The notes beneath the pieces are model-generated. The model had not been told where the DNA came from and ran no database searches. It worked only from the letters and a program-made list of their open reading frames with translations. A DNA stretch of 46,157 bases from a virus. This document shows, one piece after another, positions 5,780 to 13,734 of this stretch (positions are counted from its first letter, which is position 1; every line of letters starts with the position of its first letter). The position numbers and the translations under genes were made by a program. The stretch lies in IMG/VR virus record IMGVR_UViG_3300045242_000123, positions 1 through 46,157 of that record. One strand, written 5' to 3'.

Positions 5780-6004
5780 ATGACCCGCTTCAACGACCCG
5801 ACAAGGCTGATCGAAGACAAGCTTAGGCTTGAGCAAGCCATTAAGCTAGTCAAGCAGGTTGACCCCGAAAGCATAAACGAGCACAAGAGCGGCGACCCTG
5901 TTGGCGACAGGCTTGCCACTGAAGGCTTTTACTGGGGGACAATCCAACAGCTAAAGAACTATCTACGGGTAGTGCAAGGGAAGGCTAAGAAGATTTACGT
6001 ATGA
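5780..6004 (+). CDS. Hypothetical protein, 74 aa
   Basis: Product MTRFNDPTRLIEDKLRLEQA..., all-helical, Lys/Glu-rich, ending RVVQGKAKKIYV. ATG 5780 is preceded by AAGGAATT, one of the few ribosome-binding-like sequences in the early region; an upstream frame from 5711 overlaps the previous gene and is rejected. Stop overlaps the next start (ATGA). Function unknown. Confidence 0.7.
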   Translation: MTRFNDPTRLIEDKLRLEQAIKLVKQVDPESINEHKSGDPVGDRLATEGFYWGTIQQLKNYLRVVQGKAKKIYV

Positions 6005-6078
6005 GTTTTGACCACTGTTTGCTAATGTTTATCACTGGCTGCGTGTTCGGCATACTGGTGCACTTGTTCCGCCAATGA
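6001..6078 (+). CDS. 25-aa membrane microprotein
   Basis: Product begins MSFDHCLLMFITGCVFGILV and ends HLFRQ: one hydrophobic helix with a basic end. Its start overlaps the upstream stop (ATGA at 6001) and its stop overlaps the next start (ATGA at 6075), so exactly this frame joins two genes. A single-pass membrane peptide is the likely product; alternatively it only serves to carry ribosomes to the ATPase gene. Confidence 0.55.
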   Translation: MSFDHCLLMFITGCVFGILVHLFRQ

Positions 6079-7346
6079 GCATGCTCGCCAAAATACTAGC
6101 ACGCGGGCCAGACCCGGAAGCTGATGAGATACCCGGCAAGACTTTGAGCGGCGGTGTGCACGCGGCACAGGGCGGTAATGGTGTTGTATCCGTCGTACCC
6201 GGCGAGTCAATCTCGCCCGCTCAAATTACAACCCTGCCGCAAGCCCTGGACGCAACAGCAGCGTTCCTGCTTAAGTATATCCGCTTCCCAGAGGATTGGC
6301 ATGCCAACATGATTGCTATCTGGGTTGCTTATTCGTACGTCTGGAAGGCATTCTACTGCACGCCTTACCTGATGAGCCGTGGGCCGGAGCAGAACTGCGG
6401 CAAGACGCAAGTGTTACGCTGCCTGCTGGCCTTGTGCGACAACGTGCTCGGCGACTCGCTTATTGTAAGCATCAGCGAAGCGGCACTATTCCGAAGCGTC
6501 AGCGCCGACCAGCCCGTGTTGCTCATTGACGAAGTGGACAAGTTCTTTGCGCACGGCGGAGAAGACCCGATAGTTGGCGTACTTAACTCTGGCTATCAGC
6601 ATGGCGCGGTCTGTATCAGGTGCATCGGCCAAAGCGCAAAGCCTGAGAAGTTTGGAACCTTTTGCCCTAAAGCTTTTGCAGGCATCGGTAACATGGTTGA
6701 CGAAACTACAGCTAGTAGGGCCATCCACATCCACATGGCTAGGCAAGACCCCGGCGACAGGGCTGCAATCTTCCGGCCCCGCGAGATACCCGCCGAAGTG
6801 GCACACATCAGAACCTTCCTGGCCATCTGGGCCAAGCAATCATTTGAAGCCTTACACAGAGCCAGGCCGATTGTGCCGGAAGAAATCAAAGACGGCAGAC
6901 AGATCGACATAGTTGAGCCGCTTCTGGCCGTGGCCGACATGGCGGGGCCGGAATGGGCTGATAAAGCGAGAGAAGCTGCCGTGGCCGCGTTCAGTCAGCA
7001 GGTTGAAGATTCAGAGGGCACAAAGCTACTGCGAAGCATCAGGGCCGTGTTTGAAGAAAAGACAGTAAGCAAGATTACCAGCTTTGATCTCATTGGCAGA
7101 CTGATAGCCGAAGAATCCGAAGTGCCGTGGGCGACCAAATGGGAGCGGGACTATGCAAAAGGCAACTGGCATGGTGCGGCTGGCTGGATAGCTAGGACAC
7201 TCAAGCGTTATGGCATCGAGCCTAAGAACATCAGGACAGCCGAGGACGAAGTGCACAAGGGCTACGTGCATGGCGACTTTGCCAAGGCTTGGAAGAAATA
7301 TCTGCCGCAGGAACTTGAGCGCAGCCAATCAGAGTTAAAGCTATGA
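6075..7346 (+). CDS. DUF3631-type replication ATPase, 423 aa
   Basis: Likely a DNA-dependent ATPase of phage replication (helicase or primase-helicase part). P-loop PEQNCGKTQVL at about residues 104-114 (K110, T111), in the form usual for DUF3631, where the first Gly is replaced; Walker B PVLLIDEVDKFF with D152/E153. The C-terminal part (about 350-410) has GAAGWIARTLKRYGIEPKNI, GYVHGDF and an AWKKYL end, typical of the DUF3631 domain. No primase domain precedes it, so it probably works with host primase. Followed by the methyltransferase-like gene with ATGA overlap. Confidence 0.8.
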   Translation: MSMLAKILARGPDPEADEIPGKTLSGGVHAAQGGNGVVSVVPGESISPAQITTLPQALDATAAFLLKYIRFPEDWHANMIAIWVAYSYVWKAFYCTPYLMSRGPEQNCGKTQVLRCLLALCDNVLGDSLIVSISEAALFRSVSADQPVLLIDEVDKFFAHGGEDPIVGVLNSGYQHGAVCIRCIGQSAKPEKFGTFCPKAFAGIGNMVDETTASRAIHIHMARQDPGDRAAIFRPREIPAEVAHIRTFLAIWAKQSFEALHRARPIVPEEIKDGRQIDIVEPLLAVADMAGPEWADKAREAAVAAFSQQVEDSEGTKLLRSIRAVFEEKTVSKITSFDLIGRLIAEESEVPWATKWERDYAKGNWHGAAGWIARTLKRYGIEPKNIRTAEDEVHKGYVHGDFAKAWKKYLPQELERSQSELKL

Positions 7347-7927
7347 GAGTACTTGTTGCTTGCGAGTTCAGCGGAGTTGTACGGGATGCCTTTGCGGCTA
7401 AGGGCCATGACGCATGGTCGTGCGACCTGTTGCCCAGTGAGCGCAACGGCAAGCACGTTCAGGGCAATGTGCTTGATGTGTTTCAGGATGGTTGGGACTT
7501 GATGGTAGCTCACCCGCCCTGCACTTACCTTTGCAACTCAGGCGTTTGCTGGCTGCACACTGACTGTCCTAAACGGTGGATAAGCCTGTTTGAGTCAGCA
7601 AGGTTCTTTAATGAACTCAAGAATGCTGGAATCGAGAAGATAGCCATAGAGAACCCTATCCCGCACGGTTACGCCAAAGACTTGATAGGCAACTACAGCC
7701 AGGTCATTCAGCCATTCCACTTTGGCCACGCCGAGCGGAAGGCAACCTGCTTCTGGCTCAAGGGACTTGAGCCGCTTAAACCGACCAACATGGTTATGCT
7801 TCCCGCAGAGAAATCAAAGGCACAACGGTTGCACTACGCATCACCCGGCCCTGACAGATGGAAAATCAGAAGCAAAACATTCACGGGCATTGCCGAGGCT
7901 ATGGCCGACCAATGGGGAAACTTATGA
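7343..7927 (+). CDS. Cytosine-C5 DNA methyltransferase-like protein, 194 aa
   Basis: SAM-binding-like N-terminus VLVACEFSGVVRDAFAAKGH (motif I-like), then AHPPCTYL at about 56-63 with the PC motif of C5-cytosine methyltransferases (C60), and IENPIPHGY near 102 (ENP motif). It is much shorter than a full enzyme of this class and lacks an obvious target-recognition region; short phage proteins of this type are widespread. It may modify phage DNA against restriction or act on nucleotides; not decided here. Confidence 0.7.
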   Translation: MRVLVACEFSGVVRDAFAAKGHDAWSCDLLPSERNGKHVQGNVLDVFQDGWDLMVAHPPCTYLCNSGVCWLHTDCPKRWISLFESARFFNELKNAGIEKIAIENPIPHGYAKDLIGNYSQVIQPFHFGHAERKATCFWLKGLEPLKPTNMVMLPAEKSKAQRLHYASPGPDRWKIRSKTFTGIAEAMADQWGNL

Positions 7928-8364
7928 CAGAAGACAACTGGACAGACGAACTGGCCGAGCATCTGCCCGCCGACATGATAGACCCGGAAAGGCATAGGCA
8001 GCAAGCCCGCAGGACGCAAGGCGACCCTAGGCCGACAGGCAAAAGGCGCAACCATCCGGCAAGGGCAGAGCAGTTCATTGTGACAGCCGACATGCCGCTA
8101 ATTAAGAAATACCAGACCATAGCTGGCAAGTATTCACAGCTTTCAGCTAACGCCGAGTCCGCCACTAACGATGACGTAATAATGAACGGAAGTAGCAGGC
8201 AGGAGCCGTTGCCAAGCGAGACGCATTACAGGCTGCAATGCGACATGGCTCGCATGGTAGTCAGGGATAGCAAGGAGAGAGATGGCGAGCTTGTCAGGCT
8301 GATTCGCAAGGCACTTGGCACACCAGCGGCGACCATCTTAAGGAAGCTACTGCAAACTGTATGA
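7924..8364 (+). CDS. Hypothetical protein, 146 aa
   Basis: Start ATG 7924 overlaps the upstream stop (ATGA). The N-terminus is acidic (MTEDNWTDELAEHLPADMID), the middle basic and Pro/Arg-rich, the C-terminus helical (LVRLIRKALGTPAATILRKL). Not recognised. Placed between methyltransferase-like and exonuclease genes, so a replication accessory role is plausible by context only. Confidence 0.7.
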   Translation: MTEDNWTDELAEHLPADMIDPERHRQQARRTQGDPRPTGKRRNHPARAEQFIVTADMPLIKKYQTIAGKYSQLSANAESATNDDVIMNGSSRQEPLPSETHYRLQCDMARMVVRDSKERDGELVRLIRKALGTPAATILRKLLQTV

Positions 8365-9101
8365 AACCCAAGGTAATCTTGCTCGATATCGAAACGGCGC
8401 CTAGCCTCGGCTACGTATGGGGCATCTGGGAACAGAATGTGATAGCCGTCAAAGACGACTGGTTCTTGCTCAGTTTCTCCGTAAAGGAGCTTGGCAGGCG
8501 AGGGACACGGACGTTCTGTTTGCCGGATTTCCCCTCGCTGTACGCCAAGAGCAAGCAAGATGACCGCGCCTTAGTCAACCAGCTATGGAAAGAGATTGAG
8601 TCAGCCGATGTCATCATAGCGCATAACGGCGACAGGTTCGACATAGGGAAGTCTAATGCAAGGTTCATCTTCCACGGGCTAAACCCGCCCAGCCCCTACA
8701 AGACCGTTGACACGCTAAAGATAGCCCGCAAACATTTCAAGTTTGACAGCAACAGGCTGGACGATCTGGCCACCTACCTGAACATAGGCCGCAAACTGCC
8801 GACAGAAGGCAAGCATACCTGGCTGGGTTGCATACATGGCGACAAGAAAGCTTGGGCAACAATGCGCCGGTATAATGCCCATGACATAGCCCTGCTTGAA
8901 GGCGTTTACATGAAGCTTAGGGCTTGGTCAACAAGCCATGTCAACCTGGACAGCTTTGATAAGAGGGGCGTTTGCCCAACCTGTCAGGCGGATAAGCTGC
9001 AAAGGCGGGGCTATGTTTACACCAAGACAGGCAAACGTGAACGCTACCAATGCACAGGCTGCGGGGCATGGAGCAGCGGGGTTAAGCATCTAAAGCCATG
9101 A
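8361..9101 (+). CDS. DnaQ-like 3'-5' exonuclease with C-terminal zinc ribbon, 246 aa
   Basis: RNase H-fold exonuclease: LLDIETAP gives D9 and E11, AHNGDRFD gives D94, and YNAHDIALLEGVY gives Y171-D175, the DEDDy set. A C-terminal zinc ribbon has C205/C208 (CPTC) and C231/C234 (CTGC). Predicted to trim DNA 3' ends in replication or recombination. No DNA polymerase gene is visible in the window, so it probably acts alone or with the host polymerase. ATGA overlaps on both sides. Confidence 0.8.
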   Translation: MKPKVILLDIETAPSLGYVWGIWEQNVIAVKDDWFLLSFSVKELGRRGTRTFCLPDFPSLYAKSKQDDRALVNQLWKEIESADVIIAHNGDRFDIGKSNARFIFHGLNPPSPYKTVDTLKIARKHFKFDSNRLDDLATYLNIGRKLPTEGKHTWLGCIHGDKKAWATMRRYNAHDIALLEGVYMKLRAWSTSHVNLDSFDKRGVCPTCQADKLQRRGYVYTKTGKRERYQCTGCGAWSSGVKHLKP

Positions 9102-9373
9102 CCAAAGAGCAAAAGCGCCTGTTCCAAGAGCGCCGACAACGGCGGTCTAACCTTGTTCGCGGGCTTCGCAATACTTGGTCATCCCTGTCTACGCACCTGT
9201 TAGACAGCGTAGACGCTATCCACGATGGCAAACAATGTCATGGCAACCAGGAATGGAATAGCCGATGTGTCCGAGAGTATGGCGAGACCATTTACTTTTT
9301 GTCAGTCGAACTGCATGAGCTAGCCAAGATAGATTTCCCGGCTGACTACTGCGACTACGATGGTAAGCCTTAA
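9098..9373 (+). CDS. Hypothetical protein, 91 aa
   Basis: Starts MTKEQKRLFQERRQRRSNLV (basic helix), then an LSVELHELAKIDFPADYCDY end. Coupled by ATGA to the exonuclease gene. Its stop shares four bases (TTAA) with the stop of the minus-strand gene 9370-9744. Function unknown. Confidence 0.65.
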   Translation: MTKEQKRLFQERRQRRSNLVRGLRNTWSSLSTHLLDSVDAIHDGKQCHGNQEWNSRCVREYGETIYFLSVELHELAKIDFPADYCDYDGKP

Positions 9374-9744
9374 CCCAAAGCAGCATGGCCAATAGTAGAA
9401 GCAGCAAGCAAGATAGCGGCAAACGCGCCAAGGAAAGGCCTTCCATCCCGCTGAAAGCCAAGCTTCGGATGGCCGTCCGGCGCGTCGGTCTCATGCCCAT
9501 GAGCATCCGTTGCAGGGATTTTCCGCTGCCAATCTCGCCTGATAAGGTCGTTGAGGTAGGCACTTGGATTGATATAAGGCCCGTCGCGCATGGCTATCAG
9601 GATTTTCAGGTAAACCTCCTCCAGCATACTGATGGTCAGGCTTCTGTTCTTGCGCTGGTCGTGCGTTTCGACTTCCGCGATTTCTTCGGCCAGCGGCAGG
9701 CGTCGGCGTATCTGTTTTTTCTTCATTTGTTTCTCATTCGGCAT
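9370..9744 (-). CDS. Ribbon-helix-helix-like regulator with C-terminal hydrophobic segment, 124 aa
   Basis: The only minus-strand gene inside the early block. Region 34-71 (NRSLTISMLEEVYLKILIAM, then INPSAYLNDLIRRDWQ) has the beta-helix-helix order of ribbon-helix-helix DNA-binding proteins. The C-terminus AFAAILLAASTIGHAALG is hydrophobic and could be a membrane anchor. Basic N-terminus MPNEKQMKKKQIRRRLP. The divergent region to its right holds three inverted repeats that could be its operators. Overlaps the stop of 9098-9373 tail to tail. Fold assignment is by pattern only. A repressor or antitoxin-type role is inferred. Confidence 0.6.
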   Translation of the reverse strand: MPNEKQMKKKQIRRRLPLAEEIAEVETHDQRKNRSLTISMLEEVYLKILIAMRDGPYINPSAYLNDLIRRDWQRKIPATDAHGHETDAPDGHPKLGFQRDGRPFLGAFAAILLAASTIGHAALG

Positions 9745-9746
9745 TC

Positions 9747-9776
9747 ACAGACAAGAGCGAAAGGGCTTTCGTTCAC
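9747..9776 (-). promoter_or_regulatory. Possible promoter with internal palindrome
   Basis: Minus strand GTGAAC (9776-9771), 18-nt spacer, GTCTGT (9752-9747), a weaker relative of the TTGAAC class. The palindrome CGAAAG-GG-CTTTCG (9758-9771) lies between the boxes, the right place for a self-repressing regulator. Confidence 0.45.
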
Positions 9777-9813
9777 AAGTTTTTTCTTTCGTAAATAGTA
9801 GTAGGACAAAACC

Positions 9814-9826
9814 TTACGTGGCGTAA
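9814..9826. repeat. Inverted repeat TTACG-TGG-CGTAA
   Basis: Perfect 5-bp arms in the divergent region between 9744 and 9908; a related half-site CTTTCGTAAA lies nearby at about 9787-9796. Candidate operator half-sites. Confidence 0.5.
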
Positions 9827-9856
9827 AAAAGAAAGTTGAAAAAACGGCTAGACACA

Positions 9857-9885
9857 TTGAACATCCTTGTTTTACATTGGTCTAA
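9857..9885 (+). promoter_or_regulatory. Promoter TTGAAC-N17-GTCTAA with overlapping inverted repeat
   Basis: TTGAAC 9857-9862, spacer 9863-9879, GTCTAA 9880-9885. The inverted repeat ATTGGT (9876-9881) / ACCAAT (9894-9899) covers the -10 box and the expected start site. The next ATG (9908) is 22 nt after the -10 box, so this transcript would have a short leader. Restarts rightward transcription after the minus-strand regulator. Confidence 0.7.
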
Positions 9886-9907
9886 CAACGAAAACCAATA
9901 AATAGAC

Positions 9908-10147
9908 ATGAGCAAATACACTACCCCTGATAGCAAATCCACCCGCGCCACTCGCGGAGAGATCGTTGAAGAATGGCAAACCCATTGCGGATTTAAAGAG
10001 CCAGCAGACCCCTTTGGCTCCCGGCCATTCGGCGGCGAAGGCGGCATGGCTGACATAAACCGGAAGTGCGACCAGTTCTTTGCCCTCAGGAATATGATCT
10101 GGGTTAGCTGCGCGTTTGGGGCTGGTGATTACGTAAACCGCCAATGA
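9908..10147 (+). CDS. Hypothetical protein, 79 aa
   Basis: Product MSKYTTPDSKSTRATRGEIV..., with FGGEGGMADINRKCDQFF and an aromatic C-terminus. First gene after the promoter at 9857. Stop overlaps the next start (ATGA). Function unknown. Confidence 0.6.
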   Translation: MSKYTTPDSKSTRATRGEIVEEWQTHCGFKEPADPFGSRPFGGEGGMADINRKCDQFFALRNMIWVSCAFGAGDYVNRQ

Positions 10148-10317
10148 GAACGCCAACTATAACCCAAAACCTAAGCCTGTTCCATGCCCACCAACAGCCT
10201 AAGCGTCGGCTAGTAGAACGCTTTTTTGACAGGCGAATCAAGCAAGTCAGGCGCGAGCTTATGCGGCTAAAGGTTAAGCGTGCTTTGTTTGCGCCAACTG
10301 AGGCAAGACTGCCATGA
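10144..10317 (+). CDS. Arg-rich protein, 57 aa
   Basis: Product MRTPTITQNLSLFHAHQQPK..., then RRLVERFFDRRIKQVRRELM: strongly basic helix. ATGA overlaps on both sides support it. Possible nucleic-acid binding; function unknown. Confidence 0.6.
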   Translation: MRTPTITQNLSLFHAHQQPKRRLVERFFDRRIKQVRRELMRLKVKRALFAPTEARLP

Positions 10318-10568
10318 TGCTACAGCTAACTTGCCCGGACACATGCAGTTCTCGCTTTGAACAAAGTGTCACATCTTTCCCCGTGCCTGTGCTGGCCGAG
10401 CTAAGTCAATCCGGCTTACCGGGAAGTGAACTTAGCGAAGCGCGAGAGAGCATAAGACCGTGTGCCATTTGGCCGGACTCTAGCGGCGGGGAATCCTTTT
10501 GGGACATCTCGCCTGACGAAGCAAGGCAGGCTTACGAGAATGACATATACCAGCAGGTGGAGGAATGA
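10314..10568 (+). CDS. Hypothetical protein, 84 aa
   Basis: Starts MMLQLTCPDTCSSRFEQSVT, acidic C-terminus (ISPDEARQAYENDIYQQVEE). Second ATG at 10317 is an alternative. Coupled by ATGA to both neighbours. Function unknown. Confidence 0.55.
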   Translation: MMLQLTCPDTCSSRFEQSVTSFPVPVLAELSQSGLPGSELSEARESIRPCAIWPDSSGGESFWDISPDEARQAYENDIYQQVEE

Positions 10569-10753
10569 ACATGCTAACACGAGCCTTAGAGAAGTTTATC
10601 CAACGCAAGCGCATCTATTGCGAGGCTAACCCATGCTGCATGTCCTATGGCCGACACGCAGGCGAGCGTGCAGACGGCAGCGTCTACTTATTCCGTGACA
10701 AACATTTCCCAAAACCAAACAACCAACCAAAGGAAACCAAATGCCAACAGTAG
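10565..10753 (+). CDS. Hypothetical protein, 62 aa
   Basis: Starts MNMLTRALEKFIQRKRIYCE, then NPCCMSY and a basic polar tail. Its last 13 bases overlap the OB-fold gene. Function unknown. Confidence 0.55.
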   Translation: MNMLTRALEKFIQRKRIYCEANPCCMSYGRHAGERADGSVYLFRDKHFPKPNNQPKETKCQQ

Positions 10754-11181
10754 TATCAAAATCAGTATTCAAACAAGGCCAAGGCCCAAAAGGCCCGTGG
10801 ACAATGTATTCAGTTGACCTGGACAACGGCGGCAAAGCAACAGGCTTTGACGAAGTTGAGGTCGGCTCGCAAGTCAGCTTGGAGCAGAAGGGCAAATACA
10901 CCAACTACAAGCTGGCCGATGGTAGCAAGCCAACCTCAGTCAGCACAAGCAGCAACGGCCACCATGATGCCAGTGCAGCTTTCAGAGGCGGCGATGACAA
11001 GTCAGCCGAGATCAAATGGATGGCCAGCCAGAAGGTAGCCGCCCTGCTCATGGCCGGGGCTGGCAGCGACAAGGTTGATGTGCTCATGCAAGTGGCGCGG
11101 TTCATCTACAACGAGCCAGCCGATGTAGTGGCTGAGGCCAAGCGGCTGTTTAACGCTGAAGAAGTTAAGCCGGTATTCTAA
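10741..11181 (+). CDS. OB-fold single-strand DNA-binding-like protein, 146 aa
   Basis: The N-terminal half has the strand-rich order KGPWTMYSVDLDNGGKATGF, then EVEVGSQVSLEQKGKYTNYK, typical of an OB fold. A flexible Ser/Thr/His linker follows and then a helical C-terminus (EIKWMASQKVAALLMAGAGS). It lies directly before the RecB-like nuclease with a TAATG overlap, so it likely binds single-stranded DNA in recombination or replication. Specific family not certain. Confidence 0.6.
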   Translation: MPTVVSKSVFKQGQGPKGPWTMYSVDLDNGGKATGFDEVEVGSQVSLEQKGKYTNYKLADGSKPTSVSTSSNGHHDASAAFRGGDDKSAEIKWMASQKVAALLMAGAGSDKVDVLMQVARFIYNEPADVVAEAKRLFNAEEVKPVF

Positions 11182-12026
11182 TGGTTTCAATAGCCACAAT
11201 CCCTGTAGCCAGCCAATACAGGTTTGACGCAGAGAAGCATATTCATCTGCTGAACGACCAGCCGCTAATGGGGGCAAGCACGGTAGTTGACGCCCTTGGC
11301 AAGCAACTGACTTACTTCGCATCCGGCAGGGCCGTCATGGAGTTTGGCGTGCCTGACCCGAAGGTGCTGACCAAGCTGAAGAATGGAAAGGCGACCAAGG
11401 ACGAGGAACGATTGCTTAGAGAGTCCGTTGACGCCGCCCTTGACCAGATAAACGAGAGCGGCCTGGATGCGTTCATTAAGCGTTGCACCAAAGCCTACTT
11501 CGCCCACAACACATACAAGAAAGAGACGGCCAAGGAAGGAACTGGAACGCACGGCGTCCTGTCTCATTACATTCAGTCATGCATAAACGACAGCGGGGGA
11601 GAACCGAGCTACGTGTTAAATGGTATGCCCCCCGCTGTCGTTGCATTTGCCGAGTGGGCTGTTGAGAACGTCAAGAAATTCATCTGGACAGAGAAGAATT
11701 GCTACAGCGAAAAGCTGTGGGTAGGCGGCATCAGCGATTGCGGCTGCCTGCAAAGGAATAACCGAACAGCCATCATAGACTTCAAGCGTAAAGGCTGCTA
11801 CTTCTCGCAGCACGTTCAAGTCGGCGGCTATGCCGCGCTAGTGGCCGAGAACGGGCTTTGCGACAGCGAAGGCGGCTTCGTAATGGAGCCGTGGCTGGCC
11901 GACGATCTGATTGTGTTCCCTAACAACGAAGGCAAGACGCGCATAGAGCCAGCCAAGAGGTTCATGCAAAGGTTTGCCGAAGTGGTCAACATCTACAAGC
12001 ACCAGCAGGAGTATGAAAATGACTAA
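11181..12026 (+). CDS. RecB/Cas4-like PD-(D/E)XK nuclease, 281 aa
   Basis: Nuclease core: GTGTHGVLSHYI (H124), then VGGISDCG (D186) and TAIIDFKRK (D200, K202), followed by QVGGYA (Q213, Y217). This is the H...D...DxK...QxxxY order of RecB-family exonucleases. The preceding gene encodes an OB-fold protein, a usual partner. Predicted role: resection of DNA ends for recombination or packaging. No 4Fe-4S cysteine cluster like that of Cas4 is evident. Confidence 0.75.
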   Translation: MVSIATIPVASQYRFDAEKHIHLLNDQPLMGASTVVDALGKQLTYFASGRAVMEFGVPDPKVLTKLKNGKATKDEERLLRESVDAALDQINESGLDAFIKRCTKAYFAHNTYKKETAKEGTGTHGVLSHYIQSCINDSGGEPSYVLNGMPPAVVAFAEWAVENVKKFIWTEKNCYSEKLWVGGISDCGCLQRNNRTAIIDFKRKGCYFSQHVQVGGYAALVAENGLCDSEGGFVMEPWLADDLIVFPNNEGKTRIEPAKRFMQRFAEVVNIYKHQQEYEND

Positions 12027-12522
12027 ACTTTCGGCTTTACATACAGTAGCCGAGCCGGACAGGATGCCATTGGAGATAGTCCCGCCGAGTCGGGTCGACG
12101 ATTCTTCCGGTGGCTCTTTGACATTCAAGGCTTTCGGTAGTGGGGCCACGTCGATCGACACGCCGAAACGTACCTCGGAGGGAACGATATTAGGTCAACC
12201 CTCCACTAATTTGCCTGACCCGTGGCTGTTCAACAGCGAATCGCTAATTCGCGAGATAGACCGCATCAGGGAAACGGCTCTACAGGTTCCGTGCAACGGA
12301 GATTCTAATGCCACGCACTTCGGCTTGCAGCAGGTGATTAACACGGCCTGGACGCTGCGGGAGAACTTGCGATTCATGCTTGGCCTGCATAGGCAGCGGC
12401 AAGATTCTTTCCGGCGCGAAGAGAGTACACAACATCAGACAATATATGACCTAGAAACTTGGGTCAATCTGGCGCGCAATAACTTGTTAATAACCCTATG
12501 GGCAGGCTGTCCAGTGCCCTAA
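12013..12522 (+). CDS. Hypothetical protein, 169 aa
   Basis: ATG at 12013 or 12019 lies inside the end of the nuclease gene. Pro/Ser/Thr-rich N-terminal half, then a helical part SLIREIDRIRETALQVPCNG... and LRENLRFMLGLHRQRQDSFR. Not recognised. Confidence 0.65.
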   Translation: MKMTKLSALHTVAEPDRMPLEIVPPSRVDDSSGGSLTFKAFGSGATSIDTPKRTSEGTILGQPSTNLPDPWLFNSESLIREIDRIRETALQVPCNGDSNATHFGLQQVINTAWTLRENLRFMLGLHRQRQDSFRREESTQHQTIYDLETWVNLARNNLLITLWAGCPVP

Positions 12523-12529
12523 AAACAGC

Positions 12530-12793
12530 ATGAAACCAACCGCCCTGACAGCCCTGCTGATAGTCTCATTCATATACCTTTCGGCTGCCATACCGGGCAG
12601 GCCAAGGCGTCACAGCCCTCCCGCTGGGGGAACGGCTGTGCCGCCGCGCCTGTTCGACAACGGCGAGGTCGCTCGCATCGCAGCAAATGGCTGCAAAGTC
12701 GTAGTCCAATCCGCCGCCTGGGATGCCGGTTGCCGCTGTTGGATTTATACAGTTCTTCCGGCATCAGCAAGTCTGACGCAGGCAGGCAAATAA
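12530..12793 (+). CDS. Small exported or membrane-anchored protein, 87 aa
   Basis: N-terminus MKPTALTALLIVSFIYLSAA looks like a signal peptide or anchor; the remainder is Pro/Arg-rich and then has three Cys (NGCKVVVQSAAWDAGCRCWI). Stop overlaps the next start (TAATG). Function unknown. Confidence 0.6.
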   Translation: MKPTALTALLIVSFIYLSAAIPGRPRRHSPPAGGTAVPPRLFDNGEVARIAANGCKVVVQSAAWDAGCRCWIYTVLPASASLTQAGK

Positions 12794-13734
12794 TGTTCAA
12801 AAATAATATGAAAGAATGGACAGAAGAAAGCGTGCAACGCCTTGTCGCAATGGACAAGCTTGCAGCCAGGCGAATAGCCGACAAGCATAACGCGGCCATA
12901 CCCAAACCCGCGTCGGGCGAAGCTACAGAAAAAAGCTATACCGCTAATCAGATACACCAGCAGATACAGCAGGGAATGTCCGACGCACGTAAAACGCCGG
13001 AGTATGCGGAAGAAAAGGCTAGTGAACCCAAGCCCGCGTCAGGCGAATGGACGGCGGAAAGGCTACGTGAATACCTGGGTGGATATTCCTCTTATGAACT
13101 TCGGCTTCGGGCAATGTCCAAGCTAATCAACGCCGCGCTCGCCGCAGAGCGGGAGAAGTCAGTCAGGGACTTTGCGGCAAAGATTCTGCATGGTGATGAT
13201 GTGCATAAAGCATGGCTTACGGAAGCTGCTGATGCTTACGTCAACGGATTCACCATGCCAGCCCCTAGATCATCCCCGATCACAGACGAAGCGGTAAACG
13301 AGGCATGGTCTGAACTTGAGGCGGAATTGGACATTGGTTATATCACGGACGGAAAAAGTTACGAGTGTGGTCAATGCGGCGGAAAAGGAAAAACCCATGA
13401 GGATGGTTGCATCGTCCCTTCGTGGGAGAAGGTATCAAGCTTAAATCGTAAGATGTTCCAGCAACTCCGCGCACAACTGGCGGCAGCACAGGCGCGATTA
13501 CTTGCAACTGGAAAGCTGTTAGAAGGCGTTGACGAATTAAGCGCAGCCATAGCCGACGCAAAGACAGTGGCATACGCGAAGGGAGCACAAGACCAGCACG
13601 GTGAGGATATGCTGATACAGAAGCCGCTTGTGGATGCGCTGACGCTGGTTCGCAAGACATTGTGTTCCGGTGGCGGACTTCGTGAAGCCACCGACATCAT
13701 AGACGACGCACTCGCAAAGGCGGTGCAGCCTTGA
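12793..13734 (+). CDS. Modular helical protein with WTEE...HNAA modules, 313 aa
   Basis: ATG 12793 overlaps the upstream stop; a longer frame from TTG 12730 is rejected. The N-terminus has MKEWTEESVQRLVAMDKLAA followed by IADKHNAA, then PKPASGE; a second PKPASGEWTAERLREYL unit follows with INAALAAERE. A cysteine cluster ECGQCGGKGKTHEDGC lies near residue 195 and resembles a zinc site. The C-terminal part is a long Ala-rich helix. The WTE...HNAA unit reappears in the protein at 14502. Function unknown; module shuffling is likely. Confidence 0.65.
   Translation: MFKNNMKEWTEESVQRLVAMDKLAARRIADKHNAAIPKPASGEATEKSYTANQIHQQIQQGMSDARKTPEYAEEKASEPKPASGEWTAERLREYLGGYSSYELRLRAMSKLINAALAAEREKSVRDFAAKILHGDDVHKAWLTEAADAYVNGFTMPAPRSSPITDEAVNEAWSELEAELDIGYITDGKSYECGQCGGKGKTHEDGCIVPSWEKVSSLNRKMFQQLRAQLAAAQARLLATGKLLEGVDELSAAIADAKTVAYAKGAQDQHGEDMLIQKPLVDALTLVRKTLCSGGGLREATDIIDDALAKAVQP

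Noticed and set aside
4313-8668. Many long minus-strand frames opposite the early genes
   Set aside because: They mirror the coding frame of plus-strand genes with good motifs and tight stop/start overlaps, and none has a recognisable motif.
9385-9798. Plus-strand frame of 137 codons opposite the ribbon-helix-helix gene
   Set aside because: Lacks coupling to neighbours and has no recognisable fold; the minus frame has a coherent DNA-binding pattern and operators. Some doubt remains.
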